Shown here: in pieces, positions 19,473-28,642 of the stretch
Layout of the letters: each line of letters begins with the position of its first letter
Numbering within the stretch: the stretch's first letter is position 1
Assembly: GCA_004322345.1 (NCBI GenBank)
Contig: SCTQ01000023.1
Coordinates: forward strand, 1 to 34,542
Length of the DNA: 34,542 nt
Source: Aquabacterium sp.
GTDB taxonomy: Bacteria; Pseudomonadota; Gammaproteobacteria; Burkholderiales; Burkholderiaceae_C
Reading direction: 5' to 3'
The notes under the pieces: model-generated
Database searches by the model: none
What the model was told of the DNA's origin: nothing
The model's input: the letters and a program-made list of their open reading frames with translations, nothing else
Position numbers and translations under genes: made by a program

Positions 19473-20342
19473 ATGGCAGCCGGCAAGGAAATACGCGGCA
19501 AGATCAAGAGCGTCGAGAACACGAAGAAGATCACCAAGGCCATGGAAATGGTCGCGGCTTCGAAGATGCGCAAGGCGCAGGACCGCATGCGTGCGGCCCG
19601 GCCCTATGCCGAGAAGGTGCGCAACATCGCAGCCAACCTGTCCAAGGCCAACCCCGAGTACCGGCACCCCTTCGTGCTGCCGGGCGCCGCGGGCAAGCCG
19701 GTGGGTTTCATCGTGGTCACGACCGACAAGGGCCTGTGCGGTGGCCTGAACACCAACGTGCTGCGTGCCGTCACGACGCAGCTGCGTGAACTCGATGCCA
19801 AGGGCACGAAGGCCGAGATCGTGGCCATCGGCAACAAGGCAGCGGGCTTCATGAGCCGCATCGGCGCCCACGTGGTCTCGCAGGTCACCCAGCTGGGCGA
19901 CACGCCGCACCTGGAGAAGCTGATCGGCCCGGTCAAGGTGCTGCTGGACAAGTTCGCCGCCGGCGAGATCAGCACGGTCTACCTCTGCTACACCCGCTTC
20001 ATCAACACGATGAAGCAGGAGCCGGTGGTCGAGACCCTGCTGCCGCTGTCGGCCGACCGCCTGGCCGGCGAACAGATCCATTCCTGGGACTACCTCTACG
20101 AGCCGGATGCGCAGACCGTCATCGACGACCTGCTGATCCGCTACGTCGAGGCCCTGATCTACCAGGCCGTCGCCGAGAACATGGCGTCCGAACAGTCCGC
20201 CCGCATGGTCGCCATGAAGGCGGCGACCGACAACGCCGGCACGCTGATCGGCGAGCTGAAGCTGGTCTACAACAAGACCCGCCAGGCCGCGATCACCAAG
20301 GAACTGTCCGAGATCGTCAGCGGCGCTGCCGCGGTGGGCTGA
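19473..20342 (+). CDS. atpG: F0F1 ATP synthase subunit gamma
   Basis: This 289-residue protein is the central rotor shaft. The N-terminal helix ([28 protein letters not shown]) and the C-terminal helix ([45 protein letters not shown]) that form the coiled coil inside the alpha-beta ring are both typical, as is the DKGLCGGLN segment. AAGGAG lies 7 nt before the ATG at 19473. The 125-nt spacer from atpA is taken up by a repeat element. Confidence 0.98.
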   Translation: MAAGKEIRGKIKSVENTKKITKAMEMVAASKMRKAQDRMRAARPYAEKVRNIAANLSKANPEYRHPFVLPGAAGKPVGFIVVTTDKGLCGGLNTNVLRAVTTQLRELDAKGTKAEIVAIGNKAAGFMSRIGAHVVSQVTQLGDTPHLEKLIGPVKVLLDKFAAGEISTVYLCYTRFINTMKQEPVVETLLPLSADRLAGEQIHSWDYLYEPDAQTVIDDLLIRYVEALIYQAVAENMASEQSARMVAMKAATDNAGTLIGELKLVYNKTRQAAITKELSEIVSGAAAVG

Positions 20343-20385
20343 TGCCCGCCCCAGCCCTGTTCAGGACCCGCAAAGATTTAACTGA

Positions 20386-21801
<1,416 letters not shown>

Positions 21802-21837
21802 TCGCAGCAGGCGTCCCCACTTCAAAGGAAGCACGAT

Positions 21838-22257
21838 ATGTCCACGATCCACGTCGACGTGGTGTCTGCGGAAGAGTCGATCTTCTCGGGCGAGGCCAAG
21901 CTGGTCGCGCTGCCCGGGGAGAGCGGCGAGCTCGGCATCCTGCCGCGCCACGCTCCGCTGATCACCCGCATCAAGCCCGGCGCGGTGCGCATCCAGCGCG
22001 CCGACAACGGCGAGGAAGAGTTCGTCTTCGTCGCCGGCGGCATCCTGGAAGTACAGCCCGACCGCGTGACCGTGCTGGCCGACACCGCGATCCGCGGCAA
22101 GGACCTGGACGAGGCCAAGGCCAACGACGCCAAGCGCCTGGCCCAGGAAGCCCTGCAGAACGCCAAGGGCGAGCTGGACATCGCCCGTGCGCAAAGCGAG
22201 CTGGCAGTGGCAGCCGCCCAGCTGGCCGCGATCGCACGGCTGCGTCCGAAGCGCTGA
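21838..22257 (+). CDS. atpC: F0F1 ATP synthase subunit epsilon
   Basis: This 139-residue protein is part of the rotor foot and a self-inhibitor of ATP hydrolysis. The N-terminal beta sandwich ([60 protein letters not shown]) is followed by the two-helix C-terminal domain, as in the full-length type. AAAGGAAG lies 8 nt before the ATG at 21838. It is the last gene of the operon; a strong terminator follows 17 nt later. Confidence 0.97.
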   Translation: MSTIHVDVVSAEESIFSGEAKLVALPGESGELGILPRHAPLITRIKPGAVRIQRADNGEEEFVFVAGGILEVQPDRVTVLADTAIRGKDLDEAKANDAKRLAQEALQNAKGELDIARAQSELAVAAAQLAAIARLRPKR

Positions 22258-22273
22258 TCCGCAGGCACGATGA

Positions 22274-22305
22274 ACAACGCCCGGCTCGTCCGGGCGTTGT
22301 GCTTT
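22274..22305 (+). terminator. Intrinsic terminator of the atp operon
   Basis: A perfect 11-bp stem, ACAACGCCCGG (22274-22284) with CCGGGCGTTGT (22290-22300), has a 5-nt loop and is followed by GCTTT. It lies between atpC and the convergent TPM gene that ends at 22311, so it may stop transcription from both sides. Confidence 0.8.
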
Positions 22306-22310
22306 GCGGC

Positions 22311-22817
22311 TCAGCGGATCACCGGCGCATCCGGCAGCTCGTTCGGATTCGCCGCGCCCACGGCGAGCGGGAAGTGCTGGACCAGCAGATCGGTCACCTC
22401 GTCGATGGCGCGGGCCAGGCCCTCCTCGAACTGCCCGGCGCGCAAGGCATCGGACAGCGTATCGGCGATCCGGCGCCAGCGGGCCTCGCCCACGCGGCGG
22501 TGCAGGCCGCGGTCGGCGACGATCTCGATGTCGCGGTCGGCCAGCAGCAGGTAGATCAGCACGCCGTTGTTCGCCTCGGTGTCCCACACGCGCAGCTGGC
22601 TGAAGCAGTCCAGTGCGCGCTCGCGCGGCGTGCAGCCGCGCCAGGCTGCCAGCGGGGGCAGGCCGGCCTCGATGCACAGGCGGATCTCGCCGGCATGCCG
22701 GGTCTCGCTGGCGGCCACGCGGGTGGTCAGTCGGTCCAGGGCGCCGCTGCCCAGCGCGAGCGCGACGTCGCGGCGATCGGACCAGGCATGGCGCAGGGTG
22801 CGTGTCCAGCGGTTCAT
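22311..22817 (-). CDS. TPM domain protein, cytoplasmic or membrane-associated
   Basis: This 168-residue protein belongs to the TPM (TLP18.3-Psb32-MOLO1) family. The family segments ETRHAGEIRLCIEAG, NNGVLIYLLLADRDIEIVADRGLHRRV and FEEGLARAIDEVTDLLVQHFP are visible. It has no signal peptide or clear membrane helix. The ATG at 22817 is chosen because GAGGA lies 6 nt upstream. It is the third gene of a lemA, ygcG-like, TPM operon, a set often found together. Members are tied to envelope upkeep or photosystem repair in other organisms, but the biochemical role is unsettled. Confidence 0.82.
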   Translation of the reverse strand: MNRWTRTLRHAWSDRRDVALALGSGALDRLTTRVAASETRHAGEIRLCIEAGLPPLAAWRGCTPRERALDCFSQLRVWDTEANNGVLIYLLLADRDIEIVADRGLHRRVGEARWRRIADTLSDALRAGQFEEGLARAIDEVTDLLVQHFPLAVGAANPNELPDAPVIR

Positions 22818-22830
22818 CGTTCGTCCTCGC

Positions 22831-23817
22831 TCACCAGCGGCCGGAGGCGCCACCGCCACCGAAGTCGCCGCCGCCGCCGGAGGAGAAGCCCCCGCCGCCG
22901 CCGCCACCCCCCCAGCTGCCGCCGCCACCGAAGCCCCCGCCGCCTATCCACGGCCCACGCCCGCCGCCGCTCATCGCGCCGGCGATGAACAGCGCGGCGA
23001 CCGCGGCGATGAGTGCGATCACGATGCTCGCCGTGACGAACCAGCCGATGGCGCCGACGATGGCCGCCGTCGCCGCCAGCCCCAGGCCGCGGCCCAGCAC
23101 GGCGCGCAGCACGCCGCCCAGGATGGGCGCCAGGATGAAGAGGAAGACGGCCATGTCCTGCCACTGCGTGCCCTGCGCCGGGCGGGTGGCGCGCTGCGCG
23201 GCCTGCTGCTCCATTGCGGCGCCGCTGCCGGGGGCCAGCTTCTCGGCCTTGATGCGCTCGGACAGCTGGTCCACCGCGGCGTTCAGGCCGCCAGCGAAAT
23301 CGCCGGCGCGGAAGGCCGGCTTCATCGTGCGGTCGATGATGCGGAAGGCGGCGATGTCCGGCACCGCGCCCTCCAGCGCCTTGGCCACCTCGATGCGCAT
23401 GGCGCGGTCGTCCTTGGCGACGAGGATCAGCAGGCCGTCTCCGATGTCCTTGCGGCCGATCTTCCAGGTGGAGGCCACGCGCTGGGCATAGGCCGCGTCG
23501 TCCTCGGGCGCGGTGGAGGGCACCATCAGGATCACGAGCTGCGAGCCCTGGGCCGACTCGAAGGCGGCCAGCTTGGACTCCAGCGCCTGGCGCTGCGCCC
23601 CGCTGAGCGTGCCGGTCTGGTCGATCACGCGCGCGCTGAGCGCGGGCACCGGCTGCACGCCGCCCTGGGCCAGCGCCCAACTCGGAAGCAGCAGGCACAG
23701 GGCGGCCAGCAAGGGCAGCACGAGTGCCGCCACCCAGCAGGCGGGCGGCGGTCGGGCGATCGTCGGCAGGCGGGTCAACCCAGGCTCATTTCTTCTCGAA
23801 GTCCACCTTCGGCGCAT
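22831..23817 (-). CDS. YgcG-like TPM protein with glycine-rich tail
   Basis: This protein of up to 328 residues has a signal peptide ending LLLPSWALA, an exported TPM domain (VIDQTGTLSGAQRQALESKL, LVILMVPSTAPEDD, IGDGLLILVAKDDRAMRIEVAKALEGAVPD), two membrane helices at about 225-280, and a tail made almost only of Gly, Ser and Trp (GGGGFGGGGSWGGGGGG). The layout is that of YgcG. The ATG at 23817 overlaps lemA by 32 nt; an in-frame TTG at 23778 just after the lemA stop would give a more usual signal peptide, so the start is uncertain. It is probably anchored in the inner membrane and works with LemA, as the gene pair is widely conserved. Confidence 0.88.
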   Translation of the reverse strand: MRRRWTSRRNEPGLTRLPTIARPPPACWVAALVLPLLAALCLLLPSWALAQGGVQPVPALSARVIDQTGTLSGAQRQALESKLAAFESAQGSQLVILMVPSTAPEDDAAYAQRVASTWKIGRKDIGDGLLILVAKDDRAMRIEVAKALEGAVPDIAAFRIIDRTMKPAFRAGDFAGGLNAAVDQLSERIKAEKLAPGSGAAMEQQAAQRATRPAQGTQWQDMAVFLFILAPILGGVLRAVLGRGLGLAATAAIVGAIGWFVTASIVIALIAAVAALFIAGAMSGGGRGPWIGGGGFGGGGSWGGGGGGGGFSSGGGGDFGGGGASGRW

Positions 23818-24382
23818 TGCTGATCTGCGCCTCGTTCTGCACGGTGAAGTTGGGCTTGGGCTCGTAGCCGAAGATCTTCGCCGTCAGGTTGGACGGGAAG
23901 CTGCGCGCCAGCGTGTTGTAGCTTTGCACGGCCTGGATGTATTTGTTGCGCGCCACCGTGATGCGGTTCTCCGTGCCCTCCAGCGTCACGCGCAGGTCCT
24001 GGAAGCCCTGGTTGGCCTTCAGGTTGGGATAGTTCTCGCTGACGACCAGCAGGCGCGACAGCGCGCCGCTGAGCTCGCCCTGGGCCTGCTGGAACTTGTT
24101 GAAGGCCTCTGGGTTGTTCACCAGCTCGGGCGTGGCCTGGATGCTGGTGGCCTTGGCGCGGGCCTCGACCACCTTGGTCAGCGTCTCCTGCTCGAAGTTG
24201 GCCTCGCCCTTCACGGTGGCGACGATGTTGGGTACCAGGTCCGATCGGCGCTGGTACTGGCTGATCACTTCGGACCAGGCGGCCTTGACGGCCTCGTCCT
24301 CGCGCTGGAAGTCGTTGTAGCCGCAGCCCGTCAGCAGCAGGCTGGAGGCCAGCATCAGGGTGGTCAGCAGGCGTCGGATCAT
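23786..24382 (-). CDS. lemA: LemA family lipoprotein
   Basis: This 198-residue protein has a lipoprotein signal ending LLTGC (Cys20) and then the LemA helical domain: YNDFQREDEAVKAAWSEVISQYQRRSDLVPNI, VARNKYIQAVQSYNTLARSFPSNLTAKIFGYE and PNFTVQNEAQISNAPKV-type segments. The function of LemA proteins is not settled; the family is widespread and usually sits next to YgcG/TPM proteins, as here. AAAGGA lies 8 nt before the ATG at 24382. It is the first gene of a three-gene operon and is divergent from the pectinacetylesterase-like gene. Confidence 0.92.
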   Translation of the reverse strand: MIRRLLTTLMLASSLLLTGCGYNDFQREDEAVKAAWSEVISQYQRRSDLVPNIVATVKGEANFEQETLTKVVEARAKATSIQATPELVNNPEAFNKFQQAQGELSGALSRLLVVSENYPNLKANQGFQDLRVTLEGTENRITVARNKYIQAVQSYNTLARSFPSNLTAKIFGYEPKPNFTVQNEAQISNAPKVDFEKK

Positions 24383-24671
24383 GGTGGGGTCCTTTCGGGG
24401 ATCTGAGCGTCAGAGCAGGCCGGGCCGGACAAGTTCGCGCAATCTGTGCCTGCAGATGGCCGCGCGGCGCCGGTCTTCAAGAGGCGGCCAGTGTATGCAG
24501 CCGCCGCGGGCTGTATCCAGCCTCCCCTCGCCCTCAGGGCCGTGGCGCGTTTTAGAGGGATAGCCCTCTGCGGCCCGCTCGCGGCCGCGCGGACATTGCG
24601 GTTTCGTTATGCACCAGAAGCATCGCACCGGCGCCCGGCCGCCGCCGCGAAGCCCAACGAGGAGACACGCC

Positions 24672-25964
24672 TTGCACCACTCGAACACCATCGGCCGCGC
24701 GCTGGCCGTCACGGCCCGCGCCCTGGCGCTGAGCGCCGCCATCCCGCTTGCCGCCTCGGCCGCCACCAGCTACTACAAATGGGAGGCCGTCGAGCTGCCG
24801 GCTTCCAGCGGCGCCTCCTGCGGCAACGGCACACCCTACCGCTTCTTCGTCAACCGCACGCCCTTCTCCAGCAAGACGGTGGTGATCTTCGAAGGCGGCG
24901 GCGCCTGCTGGGCGCAGAACAGCTGCCAGGGCAAGGGCGGCATCCTGACCGCGTCCAACCCCAACGGCGTGCCGGCCAGCTACATGAGCGACATCAACCT
25001 GGCCGTTTTCGGCCTGGTCACGCCCTTCAGCTCGCGCATCCATCCGCTGCAGAGCGTGCAGACGCAGAGCTGGAACATCGTCTACGCCCCGTACTGCACG
25101 GGCGACGTGCACACCGGCAACAAGGTCGCCATCTACAGCGACGCCGATGCGACCAAGCCGCTGACCTACTACCACCGCGGCGGCGTCAACGGCGAGAAGA
25201 TGGCCGAGTGGCTGGGCAAGAACCTGGCGCGCCCGGACAACCTGCTGGTCACCGGCTTCTCCGCCGGCGGCGCGGGGGCGACGGCCAACTACGGCTGGCT
25301 GCGCCTGGCGCTGAACCCGAAGAAGTCGGCCCTGCTGGCCGATGCCGGCCCGCTGTTCAACGTCAACCGCAACGACACGCCCCAGCAGTCGCCCTCGGTC
25401 CTCCTGCACAACAAGATTCGCGCGGCCTGGGGCCTGGACGGCCCTGAGGGCCTGGTGACCAAGCTGCTGACGCGCTACCCGGATGCCGGCACGGCCGACA
25501 ACCTGGGCTCGCTGAACACGGGACTGTCGAAGATCTTCCCGCAGGACCGCCTCGGTTTTGCGGTGTTCCAGCAGGACGGCATCTACTCGGCCTTCTCCTA
25601 CACCGACTTCTATCCCGAGATCGCCGCCACGCCGTCGGGCGCCCAGCGCGATGCGCTGCTCAACGCCAAGTGGCGCCAGGACATCGCCAACTGGCTGCCG
25701 CAGCTGCAGTCGCGCAGCAACATCGGGTACTACATCCCCTACTCGCGTGACCTGCTCAAGGCGCACTGCCTGACCATCGCCACCTTCGGCGGCACCGCGA
25801 TCAAGGAAGCCAACCTGAAGAACGTCGGCGCCTTCGTGGACAACCTGATCGACGGCACGGGCACGCCCATCCGCTCCTTCGAGACCCAGCGCAACACGCA
25901 GAACACGCCGCTGGGCCCGCTGGACAGCCTGCTGCAGCCGGTCTACGAGATCCTGGGCCTGTGA
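24672..25964 (+). CDS. Exported pectinacetylesterase-like (Notum/PAE family) serine hydrolase
   Basis: This 430-residue secreted carboxylesterase resembles the pectinacetylesterase/Notum family. Its catalytic triad can be placed: Ser197 in VTGFSAGGAGA, Asp302 in FQQDGIYS and His365 in LKAHCLT. The oxyanion segment FEGGGACW (73-80) and YCTGDVHTG (141-149) are also family marks. I choose the TTG at 24672, because AGGAG lies 7-8 nt upstream and the product then begins with a normal Sec signal peptide (cut near ASA/ATS at 30). The ATG at 24609 would add 21 Arg/Pro-rich residues. The substrate is uncertain: bacterial members may act on other acetylated polymers. A terminator follows at 26074. Confidence 0.82.
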   Translation: MHHSNTIGRALAVTARALALSAAIPLAASAATSYYKWEAVELPASSGASCGNGTPYRFFVNRTPFSSKTVVIFEGGGACWAQNSCQGKGGILTASNPNGVPASYMSDINLAVFGLVTPFSSRIHPLQSVQTQSWNIVYAPYCTGDVHTGNKVAIYSDADATKPLTYYHRGGVNGEKMAEWLGKNLARPDNLLVTGFSAGGAGATANYGWLRLALNPKKSALLADAGPLFNVNRNDTPQQSPSVLLHNKIRAAWGLDGPEGLVTKLLTRYPDAGTADNLGSLNTGLSKIFPQDRLGFAVFQQDGIYSAFSYTDFYPEIAATPSGAQRDALLNAKWRQDIANWLPQLQSRSNIGYYIPYSRDLLKAHCLTIATFGGTAIKEANLKNVGAFVDNLIDGTGTPIRSFETQRNTQNTPLGPLDSLLQPVYEILGL

Positions 25965-26073
25965 GCCGCCACCTTCTCGACACGCGCATCAACGATAACT
26001 AGCCAGCCGGAACACACCAGCACTGGTCCGCCGAGGAGAGGCCCCCCGCTGACAGGAGCAGGGAGGTCAACGG

Positions 26074-26110
26074 GCCCGCAGGTTCACGAGACCCGCGGGC
26101 TCTTTCATTT
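26074..26110 (+). terminator. Intrinsic terminator after the pectinacetylesterase-like gene
   Basis: GCCCGCAGGT (26074-26083) pairs with ACCCGCGGGC (26091-26100) with one mismatch, and TCTTTCATTT follows. It lies 110 nt after the stop and just before the promoter-like box of the next gene. Confidence 0.65.
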
Positions 26111-26120
26111 GCGGCCCACC

Positions 26121-26126
26121 TATGAT
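26121..26126 (+). promoter_or_regulatory. Candidate -10 box for a leaderless transcript
   Basis: TATGAT lies 7 nt before the ATG at 26134. Transcription from it would begin at or next to that start codon. No clear -35 box is seen. If this is right, the upstream ATG at 26122 is inside the -10 box and cannot be the translation start. Confidence 0.35.
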
Positions 26127-26133
26127 CGCGCGC

Positions 26134-26967
26134 ATGGCAGCCCTCGATCCCGCCCTGGCTCTGCAGGCCGCGCACCGACCACCCGCCGCGGCCCGCGCCC
26201 GGCGGCCGCGCGGCGAGCTGTGCATCATCGGCGGCGCCGGCACGCTGGGTTCGGCCATCGTCGCCGAGGCCCTGTCCCGCGGCGGCTATGCCGGCGTGCA
26301 GGTGGCCGTCACCGAACCCATGCTGGCCGCGCCGCGCGGGCTGCGCGGCTCGCTGCTGCCCGAGGGGCGGCTGGACGACTGGGTGCCGCAGGCCCGCACC
26401 GCGGTGATCGTCATCGACGTTGCCCGCCCGCGCGAGGCCGGCTTCTACATGCCCGGGCTGGACGAACTGCCGCTGCTCAGCACGCGCCTGCACGCCGCGG
26501 GCGTCGAGTCGGTGGCCATCGTGCTGCCCCACGCGCCGGCCCTGCTGCCGGCAGCGCTGCGCGAGGGCCTGCACAACCTGGACGAAGCGGGCATGGCCGA
26601 GGCCGGCTTCTCGCGCCTGCTCTTCGTGCGGCCGGCGGCCGCCACCGCGCGTGGGCCGGGCCAGGCCGTCGCCGCCTGGCCGCAGCGCGTGGCGGGCTGG
26701 CTGCTGTCCAGCCTGTCGTTGATGGTGGCCGACCGCCATCGCCCGGTGCGCGTGGCCCAGGTCGCAGGCTTCGTCTTCGAGGCCCTGCGGCAGTGGGACC
26801 GCGCCGATGCCGAACTCCCGGCGGCGCTGGGCTCGCGCACGCGTGTGGCGCCGGCCGAGGTGGTGTGGGCCGCCGCCCAGCCCGGCGCCCTGCAGGAGGT
26901 GGTCTCCGACTGGCTGCTCGGCCGCATGCCGGAGGCGGGGCGAGGTGCCTCGCCCGCCAGGTACTAG
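26134..26967 (+). CDS. Rossmann-fold NAD(P)-binding protein of unknown function
   Basis: This 277-residue protein begins, after a short Ala/Arg-rich lead, with a clear dinucleotide-binding segment, ELCIIGGAGTLGSAIVAEAL, the GxGxxG-like pattern of extended short-chain dehydrogenases. A strand ending TAVIVIDVARPREAGFYMPG follows. I do not see the catalytic YxxxK of that family, so it may be a binding protein or a divergent reductase. Start: ATG 26134 is preferred over ATG 26122, which lies inside a -10-like box. It lies 60 nt upstream of hemE on the same strand. A link to heme synthesis is possible but unproven. Confidence 0.65.
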   Translation: MAALDPALALQAAHRPPAAARARRPRGELCIIGGAGTLGSAIVAEALSRGGYAGVQVAVTEPMLAAPRGLRGSLLPEGRLDDWVPQARTAVIVIDVARPREAGFYMPGLDELPLLSTRLHAAGVESVAIVLPHAPALLPAALREGLHNLDEAGMAEAGFSRLLFVRPAAATARGPGQAVAAWPQRVAGWLLSSLSLMVADRHRPVRVAQVAGFVFEALRQWDRADAELPAALGSRTRVAPAEVVWAAAQPGALQEVVSDWLLGRMPEAGRGASPARY

Positions 26968-27015
26968 AAGGCAAATCGTCGGAACGTGCGAGGCGGCCGC
27001 GTCCGGGCGGCTTCC

Positions 27016-27021
27016 TACAAT
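27016..27021 (+). promoter_or_regulatory. Candidate -10 box directly upstream of hemE
   Basis: TACAAT lies 6 nt before the hemE ATG at 27028, the same arrangement as TATGAT before the preceding gene. It would give a leaderless or nearly leaderless mRNA. No -35 match was found. Confidence 0.35.
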
Positions 27022-27027
27022 CCGCGC

Positions 27028-28182
27028 ATGCCTGCCTCCAACCTGCCCGCCCTCGTCAACGACAGCTTCCTGCGCGCCTGCCTGCGCCTGCCCACCGCGC
27101 ACACGCCGATGTGGCTCATGCGCCAGGCCGGCCGCTACCTGCCCGAGTACAACGCCACGCGCGCGCGCGCCGGCAGTTTCATGGGCCTGGCGACCAACCC
27201 GGACTACGCCTGCGAGGTCACCTTGCAGCCGCTGGAGCGCTACCCGCTGGACGCGGCCATCCTGTTCTCCGACATCCTGACCGTGCCCGACGCGATGGGC
27301 CTGGGCCTGAGCTTCCAGGCCGGCGAGGGCCCGCGCTTCGCGCATCCGCTGCGCGACGAGGCCGACGTGGCCCGACTGGCCGTGCCGGACCTGGACAAGC
27401 TGCGCTATGTCTTCGACGCCGTGTCCACCATCCGCCGCGCGCTGACATCCACCGGCGAGGATGGCCAGCCGCGCGGTCGCGTGCCACTGATCGGCTTCTC
27501 GGGCAGCCCGTGGACCCTGGCCTGCTACATGGTCGAAGGCGGCGGCTCGGACGACTTCCGCCTGGTCAAGACCATGGCCTACGCCCGGCCCGACCTGATG
27601 CACCGCATCCTGGAGATCAACGCCGTGTCCGTCGCCGCCTACCTGAACGCGCAGATCGAGGCCGGTGCCCAGGCAGTGATGATCTTCGACTCCTGGGGCG
27701 GTGCGCTGGCCGACGGCGCCTTCCAGGCCTTCAGCCTGGACTACACCCGGCGCGTGCTGGCGGCGGTGAAGACCGAACAAGACGGCCTGCGCATTCCCCG
27801 CATCGTCTTCACCAAGGGTGGGGGCAACTGGCTGGAGGAGATCGCCGCGGCTGGCGCCGACGTCATCGGCATCGACTGGACGGTGGACCCCGGCCGTGCC
27901 CGCCGCCGCACCGAGGGTCGCGTCGCGATCCAAGGCAACCTGGATCCGATGGTGCTGTTCTCCCCGCCGGACGTGGTGGCCGAACAGGCCAGGCGTGTGC
28001 TGGATCGCTACGTATCCACCGGGCCTTTGGGCGGAGTGGGCACTTGCAATGGGCAGATCTTCAACCTCGGCCACGGCATCAACCAGCACACGCCGCCGGA
28101 AACCGTGGCCGCGCTGGTCGAGGCGGTCCATGGCCACTCCAGGGTCTTGCGGCAGGCGACGGGCAGCACGCCCGCGGGCTGA
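27028..28182 (+). CDS. hemE: Uroporphyrinogen decarboxylase
   Basis: This 384-residue cytoplasmic enzyme removes four carboxyl groups from uroporphyrinogen III to give coproporphyrinogen III in heme synthesis. The family motifs are all present in order: [15 protein letters not shown] (substrate-binding Arg residues), [16 protein letters not shown] with the catalytic Asp, [29 protein letters not shown] and [10 protein letters not shown]. The ATG at 27028 gives the normal family N-terminus. It is slightly longer than the usual 355-370 residues, with an extra Gly/Ser/Ala-rich C-terminus. The atp-hemE-priA order resembles other Burkholderiales chromosomes near the origin. Confidence 0.97.
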   Translation: MPASNLPALVNDSFLRACLRLPTAHTPMWLMRQAGRYLPEYNATRARAGSFMGLATNPDYACEVTLQPLERYPLDAAILFSDILTVPDAMGLGLSFQAGEGPRFAHPLRDEADVARLAVPDLDKLRYVFDAVSTIRRALTSTGEDGQPRGRVPLIGFSGSPWTLACYMVEGGGSDDFRLVKTMAYARPDLMHRILEINAVSVAAYLNAQIEAGAQAVMIFDSWGGALADGAFQAFSLDYTRRVLAAVKTEQDGLRIPRIVFTKGGGNWLEEIAAAGADVIGIDWTVDPGRARRRTEGRVAIQGNLDPMVLFSPPDVVAEQARRVLDRYVSTGPLGGVGTCNGQIFNLGHGINQHTPPETVAALVEAVHGHSRVLRQATGSTPAG

Positions 28183-28366
28183 ACCCCGGGCAGCAGGGGG
28201 CGCCGGGGCGGTGGTCTTTGGCTTTGGAAGTTGGTGCCTGCTTCACGTTCCGGCGCCTGAATGCTGGGGCGCAGCAACCCGGTGCATGGCGCGTCAGGCG
28301 TCTGCTAGCGCATGCACCAGCAACAAGCCAGGACTTTCCCGCGTGAGCGCGCACTAAGGGCTTGAC

Positions 28367-28375
28367 TTATCCCCA
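28367..28375 (+). promoter_or_regulatory. DnaA-box-like site, one mismatch
   Basis: TTATCCCCA differs at one position from the DnaA consensus TTATCCACA. It lies 276 nt before priA. Confidence 0.35.
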
Positions 28376-28475
28376 AAACCGCCAACGCACGCCCAAGCCG
28401 GCGAAGCCTTGTCCAACGCGGTTGACGGCGCCAGCCATCTTGGGTTAAGTGATTGATTTATAAGGATTTTGGCCA

Positions 28476-28496
28476 TTTGCCTCATTGCGAGGCAAA
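28476..28496 (+). repeat. Perfect hairpin upstream of priA
   Basis: TTTGCCTC (28476-28483) and GAGGCAAA (28489-28496) are exact reverse complements around ATTGC. A smaller palindrome, GCGCATTTGCGC, follows about 35 nt later. Either could be protein-binding DNA or an RNA hairpin. Confidence 0.5.
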
Positions 28497-28556
28497 CCAA
28501 CTGTCAACCAAGCCTGACAAGCATTTAGCGCGCATTTGCGCAGCTTGATCACAAAG

Positions 28557-28565
28557 TTATCCACA
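28557..28565 (+). promoter_or_regulatory. Consensus DnaA box upstream of priA
   Basis: TTATCCACA matches the DnaA box consensus exactly and lies 78 nt before the priA start. It could let DnaA regulate priA, or be part of a larger DnaA-binding locus. Confidence 0.5.
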
Positions 28566-28642
28566 GTTTAGGTGGACAGGTGTCTAAGCGTGATAAATCA
28601 GGGACTTAGCCCGCTTTTTTCGAATTCGCTCGAATCTTCGTG

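Larger units (their letters stand above)
28183..28642. other. 460-bp intergenic region, AT-rich in its second half
   Basis: No gene is supported here. The first 25 nt after hemE hold AGGGGGCGCCGG (28195-28206), also found in the atpA-atpG repeat. From about 28440 the composition changes: by my count 80 of 180 bases at 28441-28620 are G or C (44%), far below the flanking genes. This part contains two DnaA-box-like sites, a perfect hairpin and a T run (28615-28620). It probably holds the priA promoter, but I could not pick one with confidence. Confidence 0.6.

Noticed and set aside
24383-24671. Regulatory signals in the divergent lemA / pectinacetylesterase-like spacer
   Set aside because: Only a small AGAGGG-ATAG-CCCTCT palindrome at 24554-24569 was seen; promoter boxes are not convincing.
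28340-28640. Calling the region before priA the chromosomal origin oriC
   Set aside because: Only one exact and one near DnaA box are present and dnaA is not in the window. Listed as a finding only.
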